Shown here: one piece after another, positions 38,027 to 46,866 of the stretch
Layout of the letters: each line of letters begins with the position of its first letter
Numbering within the stretch: position 1 is the stretch's first letter
From: Streptomyces hygroscopicus subsp. hygroscopicus
GTDB lineage: Bacteria > Actinomycetota > Actinomycetes > Streptomycetales > Streptomycetaceae
Length of the DNA stretch: 64,000 nt
Assembly: GCF_030269125.1 (NCBI RefSeq)
Contig: NZ_BSSM01000001.1
Span: forward strand, 186,001 to 250,000
Direction: 5' to 3'
The notes under the pieces: generated by a model
Told to the model about the DNA's origin: nothing
Database searches by the model: none
Seen by the model: the letters and a program-made list of their open reading frames with translations, nothing else
Made by a program: the position numbers and the translations under genes

Positions 38027-38518
38027 TCAGGCCGTCTCGCGGCAGCGGACCATGAAGGACCGCTCGAAGACGATGACGGTCTCCCCGGTGGACTTCGTGC
38101 CGGTCGTCTCGACGGTGACGATGCCCTGTCCCGGGCGGGACTTGGACAGCCGCTTGTCCAGGATGCGGCTCGTCGCGTACAGGGTGTCGCCGACGTACAC
38201 CGGGTCCTTCAGGCGGACCCGGTCCCAGCCGAGGTTGGCCACGGCCCGCGCGGACAGCGCCTGTACGGTCATGCCGCTGACGAGGCAGATCGTGATCCCG
38301 CTGTTCACCAGGACCCGCCCGTACTCGGCCCCTTCGCCGTACGCCTTGTCGAAGTGCAGCGGGTGCTGGTTCATCGTCAGCAGCGTCAACCAGGTGTTGT
38401 CCGACTCGGTGATGGTCCGGCCGGGCCAGTGCTTGATCACCATCCCCGGCTCGAAGTCCTCGTAGTCGCCGCCGTGTTCCTCGACGTACTCGTTGTCGCC
38501 TACCTGACGCAGTGTCAT
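38027..38518 (-). CDS. MaoC-like hot-dog dehydratase
   Basis: A 163-residue hot-dog fold protein with YEDFEPGMVIKHWPGRTITESDN, NQHPLHFDKAYGEG (the MaoC hydratase signature with the catalytic Asp/His region), VNSGITICLVSGMTV and VYVGDTLYATSRIL. This is the mesaconyl-CoA hydratase/(R)-specific enoyl-CoA hydratase group. It starts at ATG 38518 after AGAAGGT. With the CitE-like lyase nearby, it recalls CitE/MaoC pairs in methylaspartate- and ethylmalonyl-CoA-type metabolism, so a hydration or dehydration of a CoA ester is likely. It is transcribed alone against the main operon. Confidence 0.85.
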   Translation of the reverse strand: MTLRQVGDNEYVEEHGGDYEDFEPGMVIKHWPGRTITESDNTWLTLLTMNQHPLHFDKAYGEGAEYGRVLVNSGITICLVSGMTVQALSARAVANLGWDRVRLKDPVYVGDTLYATSRILDKRLSKSRPGQGIVTVETTGTKSTGETVIVFERSFMVRCRETA

Positions 38519-38635
38519 CGGACCTTCTCCCGTGTGCGTTGAGGTCTTGCGGGCGCCGGTCGTGCGGCGGCGCCGCGCACACCTTAGCGGTGCGCCGCAC
38601 CTCGTGATCAGAAGAAGGAAGAGAGAGGAAGTCGG

Positions 38636-39997
38636 ATGACCGTGCTCCTGGAGGCGGACCCCTCGCCGGCGACGGGCCACCCGTGGTTCGGCCGCCACCG
38701 GCTGGCGCCCGCGGCCGGTGCGGCGACGCTCCGCGACATGCTGCGGCACGAGATACGGGACACGGGCTACTGGTACCAGACGCATCTGCCCGCCGCGCCG
38801 ATCGCGCTGCCGAGCGCGTCCTACGCCGAGTTGTTCCGCGTCTCGCGGGCCCTGCTCGACCTGGTGCGCCGCACCGCCCTGGAGGCCGCGGCCACCACCG
38901 AGGGCCGACTGGCCGCGTACCGCATGCCGGACAGCGAGCGGCAGCTGTTCCTGGCCGACCGGTTCACCGAGGAGCGGTACGCGGACTGCGTGGCCCGTCC
39001 CGATGTCGTGATCGGACCGAACGGCCCGCAGTTCCTGGAGTTCAACGTCAGCGGCGCGCTCGGCGGACCGGTGGAGTTCCACTGCCGTATGGAGGTCTGG
39101 CGGCGGCTCTACACCGACGCCCGGGGGCGGTTGCCGTTCGAGTACCAGGACCCGTTCGCCGTGCGCACCGAGATGTTCCGGCACCTGTGTGCCGAGTCGG
39201 GGGTGCCGCCCCGGGTGGCGATCGCGGGCAGCGCCCGCGACCAGGGAGGCCACACGCGGTACTTCGACCTCCAGGTGGACCACTTCAACAGCCATGGCCT
39301 GCTCGCGCGCTTCTTCGAGCCGGAGGACCTGCACGAGGCATGGGACTGCCCGCCCGGACTGCGCTACCCCGTGGGGCTGCGGGACTTCACCATCCCGGAC
39401 TGGGCCGAACTCGGCATCGACACCGCGCCGGTGCAGACCGCGCTGGACAACGGCTGCCTCCTGGTGGGCACCCAGACCTCCACGTTCCTGTCGAGCAAGC
39501 TGACCATGGGCATGCTGTCGGAGGGCCGCCCGTGGATGAGCGCGGCCGAACGCGCCCTCGTCGACACCTATCTGCCCTGGACCCGCGTTCTGTCCCACCG
39601 GTGGACGACCCGGGGCGGGCGCAAGGTCGACCTGGTGGAGTTCGCCGTCGCGCACCGCGAGTCGCTGGTCCTCAAGGAGAGCATCGGGATGAGCGGCCGG
39701 CAGGTCGTCATCGGCCGGCAGACCGGCCAGGCCGAGTGGGCGGCGGCGGTGACGGCGGCCGCGGAGACCGGCACCAGTGTGGTGCAGGAGTTCGTGGCGC
39801 CGCGCACCTGCCGGCTCGCGGTGGTGGCCGACGGGGTGGACGAGCCCTACGACACCGAGGTGGCCCCGGTGTTGGGACCGCTGATGTTCGGCGGCCGTCC
39901 CGCGGGCCTGTTCGCGCGGTTCTTCGGTGACGGCAGGACGGGGATCGTCAGCGTCGCGGGCGCCGGATGCTCCGACGACTGCGTGGTCGCCGTGTAG
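38636..39997 (+). CDS. ATP-grasp-like ligase, cluster paralogue 2
   Basis: A 453-residue protein distantly matching the product of 5186-6529. Shared points are an acidic strand (PQFLEFNVSGALGGP versus CVIVDVNAGSLAG), YLPWTRVL versus VPWTRRL, a Lys/Gly loop (LVLKESIGMSGRQVVIG, Lys347) and a hinge strand (TSVVQEFVAP). A tail (VLGPLMFGGRPAGLFARFF) fits the end of an ATP-grasp fold. The ATG at 38636 follows GAGAGAGGAAG. It probably forms an amide bond by acyl-phosphate chemistry. Because it starts 117 bases from the divergent MaoC start, the two may share a control region. Confidence 0.6.
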   Translation: MTVLLEADPSPATGHPWFGRHRLAPAAGAATLRDMLRHEIRDTGYWYQTHLPAAPIALPSASYAELFRVSRALLDLVRRTALEAAATTEGRLAAYRMPDSERQLFLADRFTEERYADCVARPDVVIGPNGPQFLEFNVSGALGGPVEFHCRMEVWRRLYTDARGRLPFEYQDPFAVRTEMFRHLCAESGVPPRVAIAGSARDQGGHTRYFDLQVDHFNSHGLLARFFEPEDLHEAWDCPPGLRYPVGLRDFTIPDWAELGIDTAPVQTALDNGCLLVGTQTSTFLSSKLTMGMLSEGRPWMSAAERALVDTYLPWTRVLSHRWTTRGGRKVDLVEFAVAHRESLVLKESIGMSGRQVVIGRQTGQAEWAAAVTAAAETGTSVVQEFVAPRTCRLAVVADGVDEPYDTEVAPVLGPLMFGGRPAGLFARFFGDGRTGIVSVAGAGCSDDCVVAV

Positions 39998-40054
39998 GGC
40001 GCGGCCGTCTCCGGAGGGCGGCGGCCGGCTCCAGGGGCGCGGTCCGCTCCCGGA

Positions 40055-40117
40055 GCACGACGGTTCCGGGATCACGATCAAATCCAGGCACGAGCAGTTC
40101 CACGCACGAGTAGTTCC
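40055..40117. repeat. Three copies of a GCACGA-GTTCC element upstream of the antiporter gene
   Basis: GCACGACGGTTCC (40055-40067), GCACGAGCAGTTCC (40088-40101) and GCACGAGTAGTTCC (40104-40117) are closely related direct repeats in the 194-base gap before the antiporter GTG at 40192. Starts are 33 and 16 bases apart. They could be a repressor or activator binding array; no regulator is encoded next to them. Confidence 0.45.
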
Positions 40118-40191
40118 AGGGGCACGACTGACAGAAGGGACACCCGTGGTTTCCACACCTGTCCGCGCACATACGCAGGGAAGGAGGAGCC

Positions 40192-41544
40192 GTGTCCCTC
40201 GAAGCCGCTGAGGTGGCCCACCTCCTCCTCGCACTCGTCCTCCTGCTCACCGCCGCCCACCTCGGCGGCCAGTTGTTCGCACGCCTGCGCCAGCCCCAGG
40301 TGATCGGCGAGATCGCGGGCGGCCTGGTGCTCGGGCCGACGGTGCTCGGGCAGTTCGCCCCGGGGGCATGGCACTGGCTGTTCCCGTCCTCGGGCGCCAC
40401 GTCGTACGTGCTCGGCGCCTTCTACCAGCTCGGCATGCTGCTGTTGGTGTACCTGACCGGCACCGAGCTGCGCGCCCGCCGCCGGGCCGGGGGGCGGCGC
40501 ACCATCGCCTACGCCGCCGTCTCCGGTCTCGCCCTGCCCTTCGCCTTCGGGCTGGCCGTCGCCTCCGCCGTGCACACCGACGGGCTGACCGGCCCCAACG
40601 GCTCGCCCGCGGCGCTCGCGCTCGTCTTCGGCATGGCCGTCGCGGTCACCAGTGTGCCCGTCATCTCGCGCATCATGCTGGACCTCGGCATCCTGCGGAC
40701 CCTGTTCGCGCGGATCGTCCTGGCCGTCGCCGTGGTCGAGGACATCCTTCTCTACGTCGTCCTCGCCATCGTCCTCGGCATGGCCCAGGCCCGCGGCGCC
40801 GACGCGTACGGCCTGTGGGCGTCGTACGGCTCCGGCGAACTGCCGCCGACCGTCGCCTACTTCACCGTCGTACCCCTGCTGTTCCTCGCGCTGTCCCTGT
40901 GGCTGGGGCCCCGGGTCCTCAAGCGGCTGGCGCGGTCGCGGGCCAATGTGCTGGAGCGGCGCAGCCCGCTCGCCTTCCGGCTGGTCGTCCTCTTCCTGCT
41001 GTGCGCCGCCTGTGCCGGACTCGGCATCGACCCGATCTTCGGCGCGCTCGTGGCGGGCATGTGCGCGGCGGGCGCCTCCGGGGCCGGGGCGGAGCGGCCC
41101 GAGGAGACCCTGCGCCAGGTCTCGCTCGGCTTCTTCGTGCCTATCTACTTCGCGATCGTCGGCATCAAGCTGGATCTGGTGCGTCACTTCGACCCGGTGT
41201 TCTTCTGCTGGTTCCTGGCGCTGGCCTGCCTGGTGAAGTCGGCGAGCGTGTGGCTCGGGGCGCGGCTGGCGGGAGAGACCTCCGCGGCGGCCGGGAACCT
41301 CGCGGTCGCGATGAACGCCCGCGGCGGTCCGGGCATCGTGCTCGCGTCCGTGGCGTTCGGCGCGCGGATCATCAACGAGAACTTCTTCACCTCGCTCGTG
41401 CTGCTGTCGATCGTCACCTCCCAGTTCGCGGGCTTCTGGCTGGGCCGGATCGTGGCCGGGGGGAAGCCGCTCATGCCGGGTGCCGCCGAGGAGGACCCGG
41501 GGGCCGCGGTGGACCGGGAACCGCTGGTGGAGGACGTCCGGTGA
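40192..41544 (+). CDS. Monovalent cation:proton antiporter (CPA2/Kef type)
   Basis: A 450-residue membrane protein with about 12 helices and the Na+/H+ exchanger domain. It has RLRQPQVIGEIAGGLVLGPT at the start, LFGMAVAVTSVPVIS, and GALVAGMCAAGASG. A late helix carries AVAMNARGGPGIVLASVAF, the Arg/Gly segment of CPA2 transporters. The C-terminal NAD-binding (TrkA-N) domain of Kef proteins is absent. It starts at GTG 40192 with AAGGAGG 4 bases upstream. It probably exchanges Na+ or K+ for protons. It is coupled by GTGA to the phosphatase gene. Confidence 0.9.
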   Translation: MSLEAAEVAHLLLALVLLLTAAHLGGQLFARLRQPQVIGEIAGGLVLGPTVLGQFAPGAWHWLFPSSGATSYVLGAFYQLGMLLLVYLTGTELRARRRAGGRRTIAYAAVSGLALPFAFGLAVASAVHTDGLTGPNGSPAALALVFGMAVAVTSVPVISRIMLDLGILRTLFARIVLAVAVVEDILLYVVLAIVLGMAQARGADAYGLWASYGSGELPPTVAYFTVVPLLFLALSLWLGPRVLKRLARSRANVLERRSPLAFRLVVLFLLCAACAGLGIDPIFGALVAGMCAAGASGAGAERPEETLRQVSLGFFVPIYFAIVGIKLDLVRHFDPVFFCWFLALACLVKSASVWLGARLAGETSAAAGNLAVAMNARGGPGIVLASVAFGARIINENFFTSLVLLSIVTSQFAGFWLGRIVAGGKPLMPGAAEEDPGAAVDREPLVEDVR

Positions 41545-42149
41545 AGATCTATCTCGTGCGCCACGGTCAGTCGCTGGGGCAGGGGGCCGGCCAGGGGCGT
41601 CGGGGGCGCGACACGGGTCTCAGCCCGCTCGGGCACAGCCAGGCCGGTCATCTGGCGCGGTGGCTCGCGGACGACGGGCGCCTCGACGGCGACACGTCGC
41701 TCACCGTGGGCAGCCTGGTGACCAGCCCGCTGGCGCGGGCCCGCGAGACGGCCGAGCACCTGCGCGCATCGCTGAGCCTGCCGGCCGAGGTCCAACCCAC
41801 GCTCGCCGAGGCCGACTTCCCCGTCCCGCCCGAACTCCCCTCGTCCGCCGCACCGTTCACCAAGCGGCGCGGCAGGCTCCTCTCCGAGCGCTATCTGGAC
41901 TTCCGCTCCCAGGCGCGCACCGCGCTGGTCGAACTCACCCGCCGCGCCGAGGAGTCGGGCCGACCGGTCCTCGCGGTGGCCCACGGCGGACTGATCAGCA
42001 CGGTGGTCCGGGCGGTCGCGGAATCCGACACCTTCTGCCTCAAGCTCTACCACTGCGGGATCACCGCGCTCGAATGGTCCGACGGCCGCTGGCGCCTCGC
42101 CCATGTCAATCTGTGGGACCACCTGCCGGTGCCGCTGCGCACGACATGA
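41541..42149 (+). CDS. Histidine phosphatase (phosphoglycerate mutase-like)
   Basis: A 202-residue protein of the histidine phosphatase superfamily, starting at GTG 41541 inside the stop of the antiporter gene. It has the RHG motif at the start (IYLVRHGQSLG, His9), LVTSPLARARETAEHL with the phosphate-binding Arg, and the second catalytic histidine in LAVAHGGLIS. Length is typical of small-molecule phosphatases rather than glycolytic mutases. Coupling to the antiporter suggests co-expression; the substrate is unknown. Confidence 0.85.
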   Translation: MKIYLVRHGQSLGQGAGQGRRGRDTGLSPLGHSQAGHLARWLADDGRLDGDTSLTVGSLVTSPLARARETAEHLRASLSLPAEVQPTLAEADFPVPPELPSSAAPFTKRRGRLLSERYLDFRSQARTALVELTRRAEESGRPVLAVAHGGLISTVVRAVAESDTFCLKLYHCGITALEWSDGRWRLAHVNLWDHLPVPLRTT

Positions 42150-42345
42150 GTCAGGGCACCGGCTCGCCCGGGGCGGACGTGCCCGCTCCGGGGTCGGTGG
42201 TGCGCCCGCACCCCGGCCGCGCCGCGTCACCGGGCGGGTCGGGCAGCGACTCTGCCCGCGCGTTGCCCTTTTCGCCCTGTTCGCCGGGACCGTCCCTGTC
42301 GTACACCGGAAGGACGGGTCCGGTCCCGGCGTGGTGAGGAGAGTT

Positions 42346-44169
42346 GTGCACGGGCACAGGAAGCGGCACGAGAATCCCACGGCGGCGGGCACGTCCCGGT
42401 CCGCCCCGGCTCGGGCGGCGGACCCGCGGCGTCCCGGGCGGGAGGCCGCGCCGCGGCCGGACGCGCTGGCGTCCCTGCAACGGCTGGTCGGCAACGCCGC
42501 GGTCGCCGAGATGCTGGGCCGCGCGGAACAGTCCGAGGCGGCGCAACGGCGGTCCGCGTCGGTGCGCGGGGTGCTGCGGTCCCCCGGCCGCCCCCTGGAC
42601 GACGCGGTGCGCGGCGACATGGAGTCCAGGCTGGGCGCGGACTTCTCCGACGTACGGGTGCACACCGACCACGCGGCGCACGAGTCCGCGGCGTCGGTCG
42701 CCGCCGAGGCGTACACCTCCGGCTCCCACATCGTCTTCGGGCGGGGCCGCTACGACCCGGCGTCCGACGCGGGCCGCACCGTGCTCGCCCATGAGCTGAC
42801 GCACGTCGTCCAGCAGCGACGGGGCCCGGTCGCCGGCACGGACACCGGGGGCGGACTCGCCGTCAGTGATCCGTCGGACCGGTTCGAGCGGGAGGCGGAA
42901 CGGGTGGCTCGGCGGGTGACGGGTGGTGGGACGGCAGGGGGGACGGCCGGCGCGGCGGCCGACGCCACGGCTCCGGCGGCGTCCCCCGGCCCCGGGTTGC
43001 CCGTCGCCCGTCTGATGTCGGTCGAGGAATTCCGGCGCAGCACCGCCGTCGGCCGCTTCCAGAAGCGCGGTTCGTCGGTCGACCAGGTCGAGAAGGCGCT
43101 CGCGGACTGCCACAAGGAGAAGCTGGACGACTTCGGGGCCAGGGCCCGGCAGCTCACGGAGCTGGTGCGGATCGCCGGGGGATACGGCGACCAGTCGAAA
43201 TCGGGCCGGCACCAGGACGTGGTGCGGCAACTGCTCGCCGAGGGCGAGGCGGAAGCCGCGATCTACCGGCAGCTGGCGGACGCCGGACAGGAGCGGGACG
43301 CGCTGGCGAAGGCGCGGGGTTTCCTGGCCGCGCAGGAGGCCGTCCTGCGGCGGATCCACACCGCCGGCCTGGACAGCGCCAGCGACATGGCTCTGGTCAA
43401 CGTCTATCTCCAGACCTCGCTGAACCAGGCCGTCAATCAGCTGACGGCGGCCCAGAAGAGCACCCTGGTCGAGGACGATCTGCACCTGCTCGCCGGCATC
43501 CAGGCGGACACCGAGGCTCCGCAGGCCACCCGGGACGTCCTCGGTGACCTGCTGGCGCACCGCGACATCGTCCACTTCACGACGGGAATGCCGGGAACAT
43601 CGCTGTCCCCCGCGGGAACCCCCGAGAAATACACCCTGAAGCACATGATGTCCCAGCCGGCGGGCGCCACCGAGCGGCTCGGCTCGCTCGCCCATGAACT
43701 CACCCACGTGGACGCCGGCGAGTCCTACGACAACACCCCGGTCCTGCTGCTCCTGCGGCAGGACCTCGGCGATGCCGAGATCCGGGAACTGGCCAGGGAA
43801 CGCAGCGCCCGGGTCCGGTCCCTGGAGGGCCTCCTGGAGCGATCGGCGACGCTCGACGCCGAACAGCGAGCCCTCTTCGCGGCCAAGCTCCGCTACGCCA
43901 CCGACCCGGCCAAGGGCGTCGGCCGCTACGCCGCGATGTTCAGGACGAGCGGCAAGATCGACGAGGACACCCACCGGCGCCTCCAGGAGATCGAGAACCT
44001 GAGCAAACCGCACAGCTCCGTCCTCGTGGAGTACGACACCGTCGTCACCCAGCTCCTCGTCTACCTGCACCGCTGGGGAATCGCCCAGGAGGACCCGCTG
44101 CACGCGGCGGTCGCCCGCCTGGCGGACGAGCTGAGGACGGAGCGGAGATCCGCGGCCGCCGGCTCCTGA
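42346..44169 (+). CDS. DUF4157 protein with a second HExxH metalloprotease-like domain
   Basis: A 607-residue protein. Residues about 80-170 are a DUF4157 domain: MESRLGADFSDVRVHTDHAA, YTSGSHIVFGRGRY and VLAHELTHVVQQ (His149). After a Gly/Ala linker (about 195-220), a long helical region leads to a second zinc-type motif in SLAHELTHVDAGESYDN (His450), then more helices. DUF4157 proteins are common cargo or effectors of extracellular contractile injection systems in Streptomyces, where the domain sits N-terminal to a toxic part. No injection-system genes are in this window. The start is GTG 42346 after GAGGAGAG. Confidence 0.8.
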   Translation: MHGHRKRHENPTAAGTSRSAPARAADPRRPGREAAPRPDALASLQRLVGNAAVAEMLGRAEQSEAAQRRSASVRGVLRSPGRPLDDAVRGDMESRLGADFSDVRVHTDHAAHESAASVAAEAYTSGSHIVFGRGRYDPASDAGRTVLAHELTHVVQQRRGPVAGTDTGGGLAVSDPSDRFEREAERVARRVTGGGTAGGTAGAAADATAPAASPGPGLPVARLMSVEEFRRSTAVGRFQKRGSSVDQVEKALADCHKEKLDDFGARARQLTELVRIAGGYGDQSKSGRHQDVVRQLLAEGEAEAAIYRQLADAGQERDALAKARGFLAAQEAVLRRIHTAGLDSASDMALVNVYLQTSLNQAVNQLTAAQKSTLVEDDLHLLAGIQADTEAPQATRDVLGDLLAHRDIVHFTTGMPGTSLSPAGTPEKYTLKHMMSQPAGATERLGSLAHELTHVDAGESYDNTPVLLLLRQDLGDAEIRELARERSARVRSLEGLLERSATLDAEQRALFAAKLRYATDPAKGVGRYAAMFRTSGKIDEDTHRRLQEIENLSKPHSSVLVEYDTVVTQLLVYLHRWGIAQEDPLHAAVARLADELRTERRSAAAGS

Positions 44170-44319
44170 GCCGCGCGTCCTCCACTCGGGCGAACGGCCG
44201 GCCGTGCCACCCCGCCTGCGACGCGGCCCCGCCGGCGGAGGACCCTTCCGCCGAGGCGCCGGCGCCCACGGCACGCCCCCGCACCGCCACCGCTTCGGCG
44301 ATCCGGAGCCCGACCCGGT

Positions 44320-44460
44320 CGGTAGGGTCCGCGGCCCGGACCGGCGGCCGGTCCCCCGGGCGCGGGTGACCTTGCCGGGCCCCGGCGGCCACCGGCTGGT
44401 GGCCACGGTGACGAACGCCCGGGGCGAGTACGCCGCGACCGCCCTCCCGAGGACCGGCCA
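44320..44460 (+). pseudogene. Possible remnant of a carboxypeptidase-regulatory-like domain
   Basis: The plus strand reads VGRVRGPDRRPVPRARVTLPG and continues HRLVATVTNARGEYAATALP. This resembles the CarboxypepD_reg beta-sandwich repeat (GxVxDxxGxPVxxAxVTL...TVTxxxGxYxxxLP), which in actinomycetes often ends MFS or surface proteins. There is no start or flanking domain, and the surrounding 44170-44618 gap is otherwise empty. It may be the decayed tail of a larger gene. Confidence 0.4.
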
Positions 44461-44618
44461 CGCGTCGCGGCGGCCCTGCCGGGCCGGCAGCCGGCAGACC
44501 GGCGGCGGCTGCGCGCGGGCGGCTTCGTACGCGCGCGACTTCCGGCCGCGGGACCGGGCGGTACACGCGGCCGGTCACGCGTCGGCACGGTCCCGACGGC
44601 GGCCGACCCGGGCGGGGC

Positions 44619-45071
44619 TCACGTCCTGGGCCACGGCCGACCGGTGATCCGCTCCACGCTCGTGTTGAACCGCTGGAGGTAGCGGGCGAAGTTCTCCACG
44701 TCCTCGGCCGACCAGTCCTCGAAGACCCGGTCCAGGTCCTTGACGTGCAGGTCGCGTTCCTCCAGCAGCCTCCGCTCGCCCTCCTCGGTCAGCCGGAACT
44801 TGCGCGCCATGCCGCCCTCGGGGTCGGGGATCCGCTCCAGGAGCCCGGCCCGCATCGCGTGCGCGGTCTGCCGGTTGACGGTGGAGGCGTCGAGCTGGAA
44901 GGCATCGCTGAGCTGCCCGATCGACATCGGTCCCTGAACGTGGATCCGGCTGAGCATGATGTACGCGCTCCGCTCCAGCCGGCCCTCGTGGTGCCGGCGG
45001 GTGGTACTGCTCAGCTGGTGCCGCCCGAGCACCATGTGCTCGAACTCGACCAGATGCGACGGCTTCCCCAT
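44619..45071 (-). CDS. MarR-family transcriptional regulator
   Basis: A 150-residue winged-helix protein: a helical dimer arm, the DNA-reading segment (MSIGQLSDAFQLDASTVNRQTAHAMRAGLL), the wing (IPDPEGGMARKFRLTEEGERRLL) and a C-terminal helix. It is divergent from the MFS gene at 45270, the classic arrangement in which the regulator represses the pump and is relieved by its ligand. The intergenic space contains several TGCAT-based palindromes that are good operator candidates. Confidence 0.9.
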   Translation of the reverse strand: MGKPSHLVEFEHMVLGRHQLSSTTRRHHEGRLERSAYIMLSRIHVQGPMSIGQLSDAFQLDASTVNRQTAHAMRAGLLERIPDPEGGMARKFRLTEEGERRLLEERDLHVKDLDRVFEDWSAEDVENFARYLQRFNTSVERITGRPWPRT

Positions 45072-45169
45072 GTACTGCCTCCTTCGGAAGTCGACCGTAT
45101 CTCAGGGCCCCGCGGCACAGGCGTCCCGTCCCGGCCCTCCCCGCCACCCCGCTGTCACGCACAGGCGAC

Positions 45170-45218
45170 GTGCATGACGCATCCGATATGGATAATGCAT
45201 ACGATGTGCATCATGCAC
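45170..45218. promoter_or_regulatory. Palindromic operator array between MarR and MFS genes
   Basis: GTGCAT-C-ATGCAC (45206-45218) is a perfect inverted repeat with a one-base centre. ATGCAT (45195-45200) is a perfect palindrome, and TGCATGACGCA (45171-45181) is an imperfect one. All share the TGCAT core and lie 50-100 bases before the MFS start, in the divergent promoter region. They are the likely binding sites of the adjacent MarR regulator. Confidence 0.65.
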
Positions 45219-45269
45219 AGCCTTGGGGTGTGCATGCCCCGGACGACCGGACGAAACGAGGAGTCACCC

Positions 45270-46721
45270 ATGGAAGCCCCGCAGCCGAGCCGCGGAACGG
45301 GCGGTATCGTCACCGCCCTGGCGCTCGCCGGAACCGTCGCCGCGATCATGCAGACCCTGGTGACCCCGCTCATCGCCGAGCTGCCGCAGATCCTGCACAC
45401 CTCCTCGTCGAACGCGGCCTGGGTGGTCACGGTCACCCTGCTCGTCGGCGGGGTCTGCGTGCCGGTGTCCGGACGCCTCGGCGACCTCGTGGGCAAGCGG
45501 CGCATGATGCTGATCTGCGTGGTGCCGCTGGTGATCGGCTCGGTGGTGTGCGCCCTGTCCACGTCCGTCGTGCCGATGATCACGGGACGCGGCCTGCAAG
45601 GCATGGGCATGGGCATGATCCCGCTGGGCATCGCACTGCTGCGGGACGTGCTCCCGGTCGAGAAGCTCAGCGGCTCCATCGCCCTGGTCAGCGCGTCCAT
45701 GGGCATCGGCGGCGCGATCGGGCTGCCCCTCGCCGCCGCGGTCGCGCAGTACGCCGACTGGCAGCAGCTGTTCTGGGGCTCGGCCGTCCTCGCGCTGCTC
45801 GTCGGCGTGCTGATCCTCGTCGTCGTACCGGACGTCCCCGCCGCCGCCAAGGGACAGCGCTTCGACGCGCCCGGCGCGCTCGGACTCGCCGTCGGCCTGG
45901 TCGCGCTGCTGCTGGCGATCTCCAAGGGCGCCGACTGGGGCTGGGCCTCGGGCACCACGCTCGGGCTGTTCGCGGTCGCCGTCGTCGCCCTGCCCGCCTG
46001 GGGCTTCTGGGAACTGCGCACCCGCGACCCGCTGATCGACCTGCGCACCACGGCCCGCCCGCGGGTGCTGATCACCAACGCCGCGTCGGTCCTCATCGGC
46101 GTCGGCATGTACTCCTTCATGCTGATCGCGCCGCAGGTGCTGCAGTTCCCGAAGGCCACCGGCTTCGGCCTCGGCCAGTCGATGCTCGCGGCGGGCCTGT
46201 GGATCGCGCCCGGCGGCATCATGATGATGCTCGTCTCCCCGCTCGGCGGAAAGCTGATCAACGCGCGCGGCCCGAAGGTCGCGCTCGTCTGCGGCGCCCT
46301 GGTGATCGCGGTGGGCTACGCGCTCGCGCTGCCGCTCATGGGAACGGCCTGGGGCGTCATGCTCGCCGGCATCGTCATCAACAGCGGCGTCGCCCTCGCC
46401 TACGGCTCCATGCCCGCGCTCATCATGAGCTCGGTGCCGGTCTCCGAGACCGCCGCGGCCAACGGCTTCAACACCCTGATGCGCTCGCTCGGCACCACGA
46501 TCGGCTCGGCCGTGATCGGCGTCGTCCTGGCCCACATGACCATCAGCCTGGGCGGCTACACCCTCGCCTCCGAGGACGGCTTCCGCACCGGCCTCCTGAT
46601 CGGCTGCGGCGTCGCCGTCCTCTCCGCCGCGGTCGCCTCGCTCATCCCGTCGCCGCGCAGGGCGCCCGAGACGGCCGACCCGCGGCCGGCCGAGGCCGAC
46701 CGGGCACCGGCCCGCCCCTGA
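45270..46721 (+). CDS. MFS drug-efflux transporter, DHA2/EmrB type
   Basis: A 483-residue membrane protein with about 14 helices: an N-terminal helix ([24 protein letters not shown]), the [16 protein letters not shown] loop motif, [24 protein letters not shown] (antiporter motif C-like) and paired extra helices in the middle. This is the 14-helix family of proton-driven drug exporters. The start is ATG 45270 with ACGAGGAG 6 bases upstream. Regulation by the divergent MarR gene is likely. Its substrate is unknown. Confidence 0.9.
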   Translation: MEAPQPSRGTGGIVTALALAGTVAAIMQTLVTPLIAELPQILHTSSSNAAWVVTVTLLVGGVCVPVSGRLGDLVGKRRMMLICVVPLVIGSVVCALSTSVVPMITGRGLQGMGMGMIPLGIALLRDVLPVEKLSGSIALVSASMGIGGAIGLPLAAAVAQYADWQQLFWGSAVLALLVGVLILVVVPDVPAAAKGQRFDAPGALGLAVGLVALLLAISKGADWGWASGTTLGLFAVAVVALPAWGFWELRTRDPLIDLRTTARPRVLITNAASVLIGVGMYSFMLIAPQVLQFPKATGFGLGQSMLAAGLWIAPGGIMMMLVSPLGGKLINARGPKVALVCGALVIAVGYALALPLMGTAWGVMLAGIVINSGVALAYGSMPALIMSSVPVSETAAANGFNTLMRSLGTTIGSAVIGVVLAHMTISLGGYTLASEDGFRTGLLIGCGVAVLSAAVASLIPSPRRAPETADPRPAEADRAPARP

Positions 46722-46866
46722 GGCGACGGTGCGCCCGGCCCCCGCGGACCGGGCGCACCACGCCGGCACCCCGCGGGCTCAGCCGTCGGAAGTCGGGGAG
46801 CGTGCCCCCGAGCGCGGTATGAGCGGCACCCTGGAGGAGAGGGTGCGGCGCGGGAGAGGAGGCGTG

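Noticed and set aside
42346..44169. A complete contractile injection system linked to the DUF4157 protein
   Set aside because: No tail sheath, tube, baseplate or AAA ATPase genes occur within the window.
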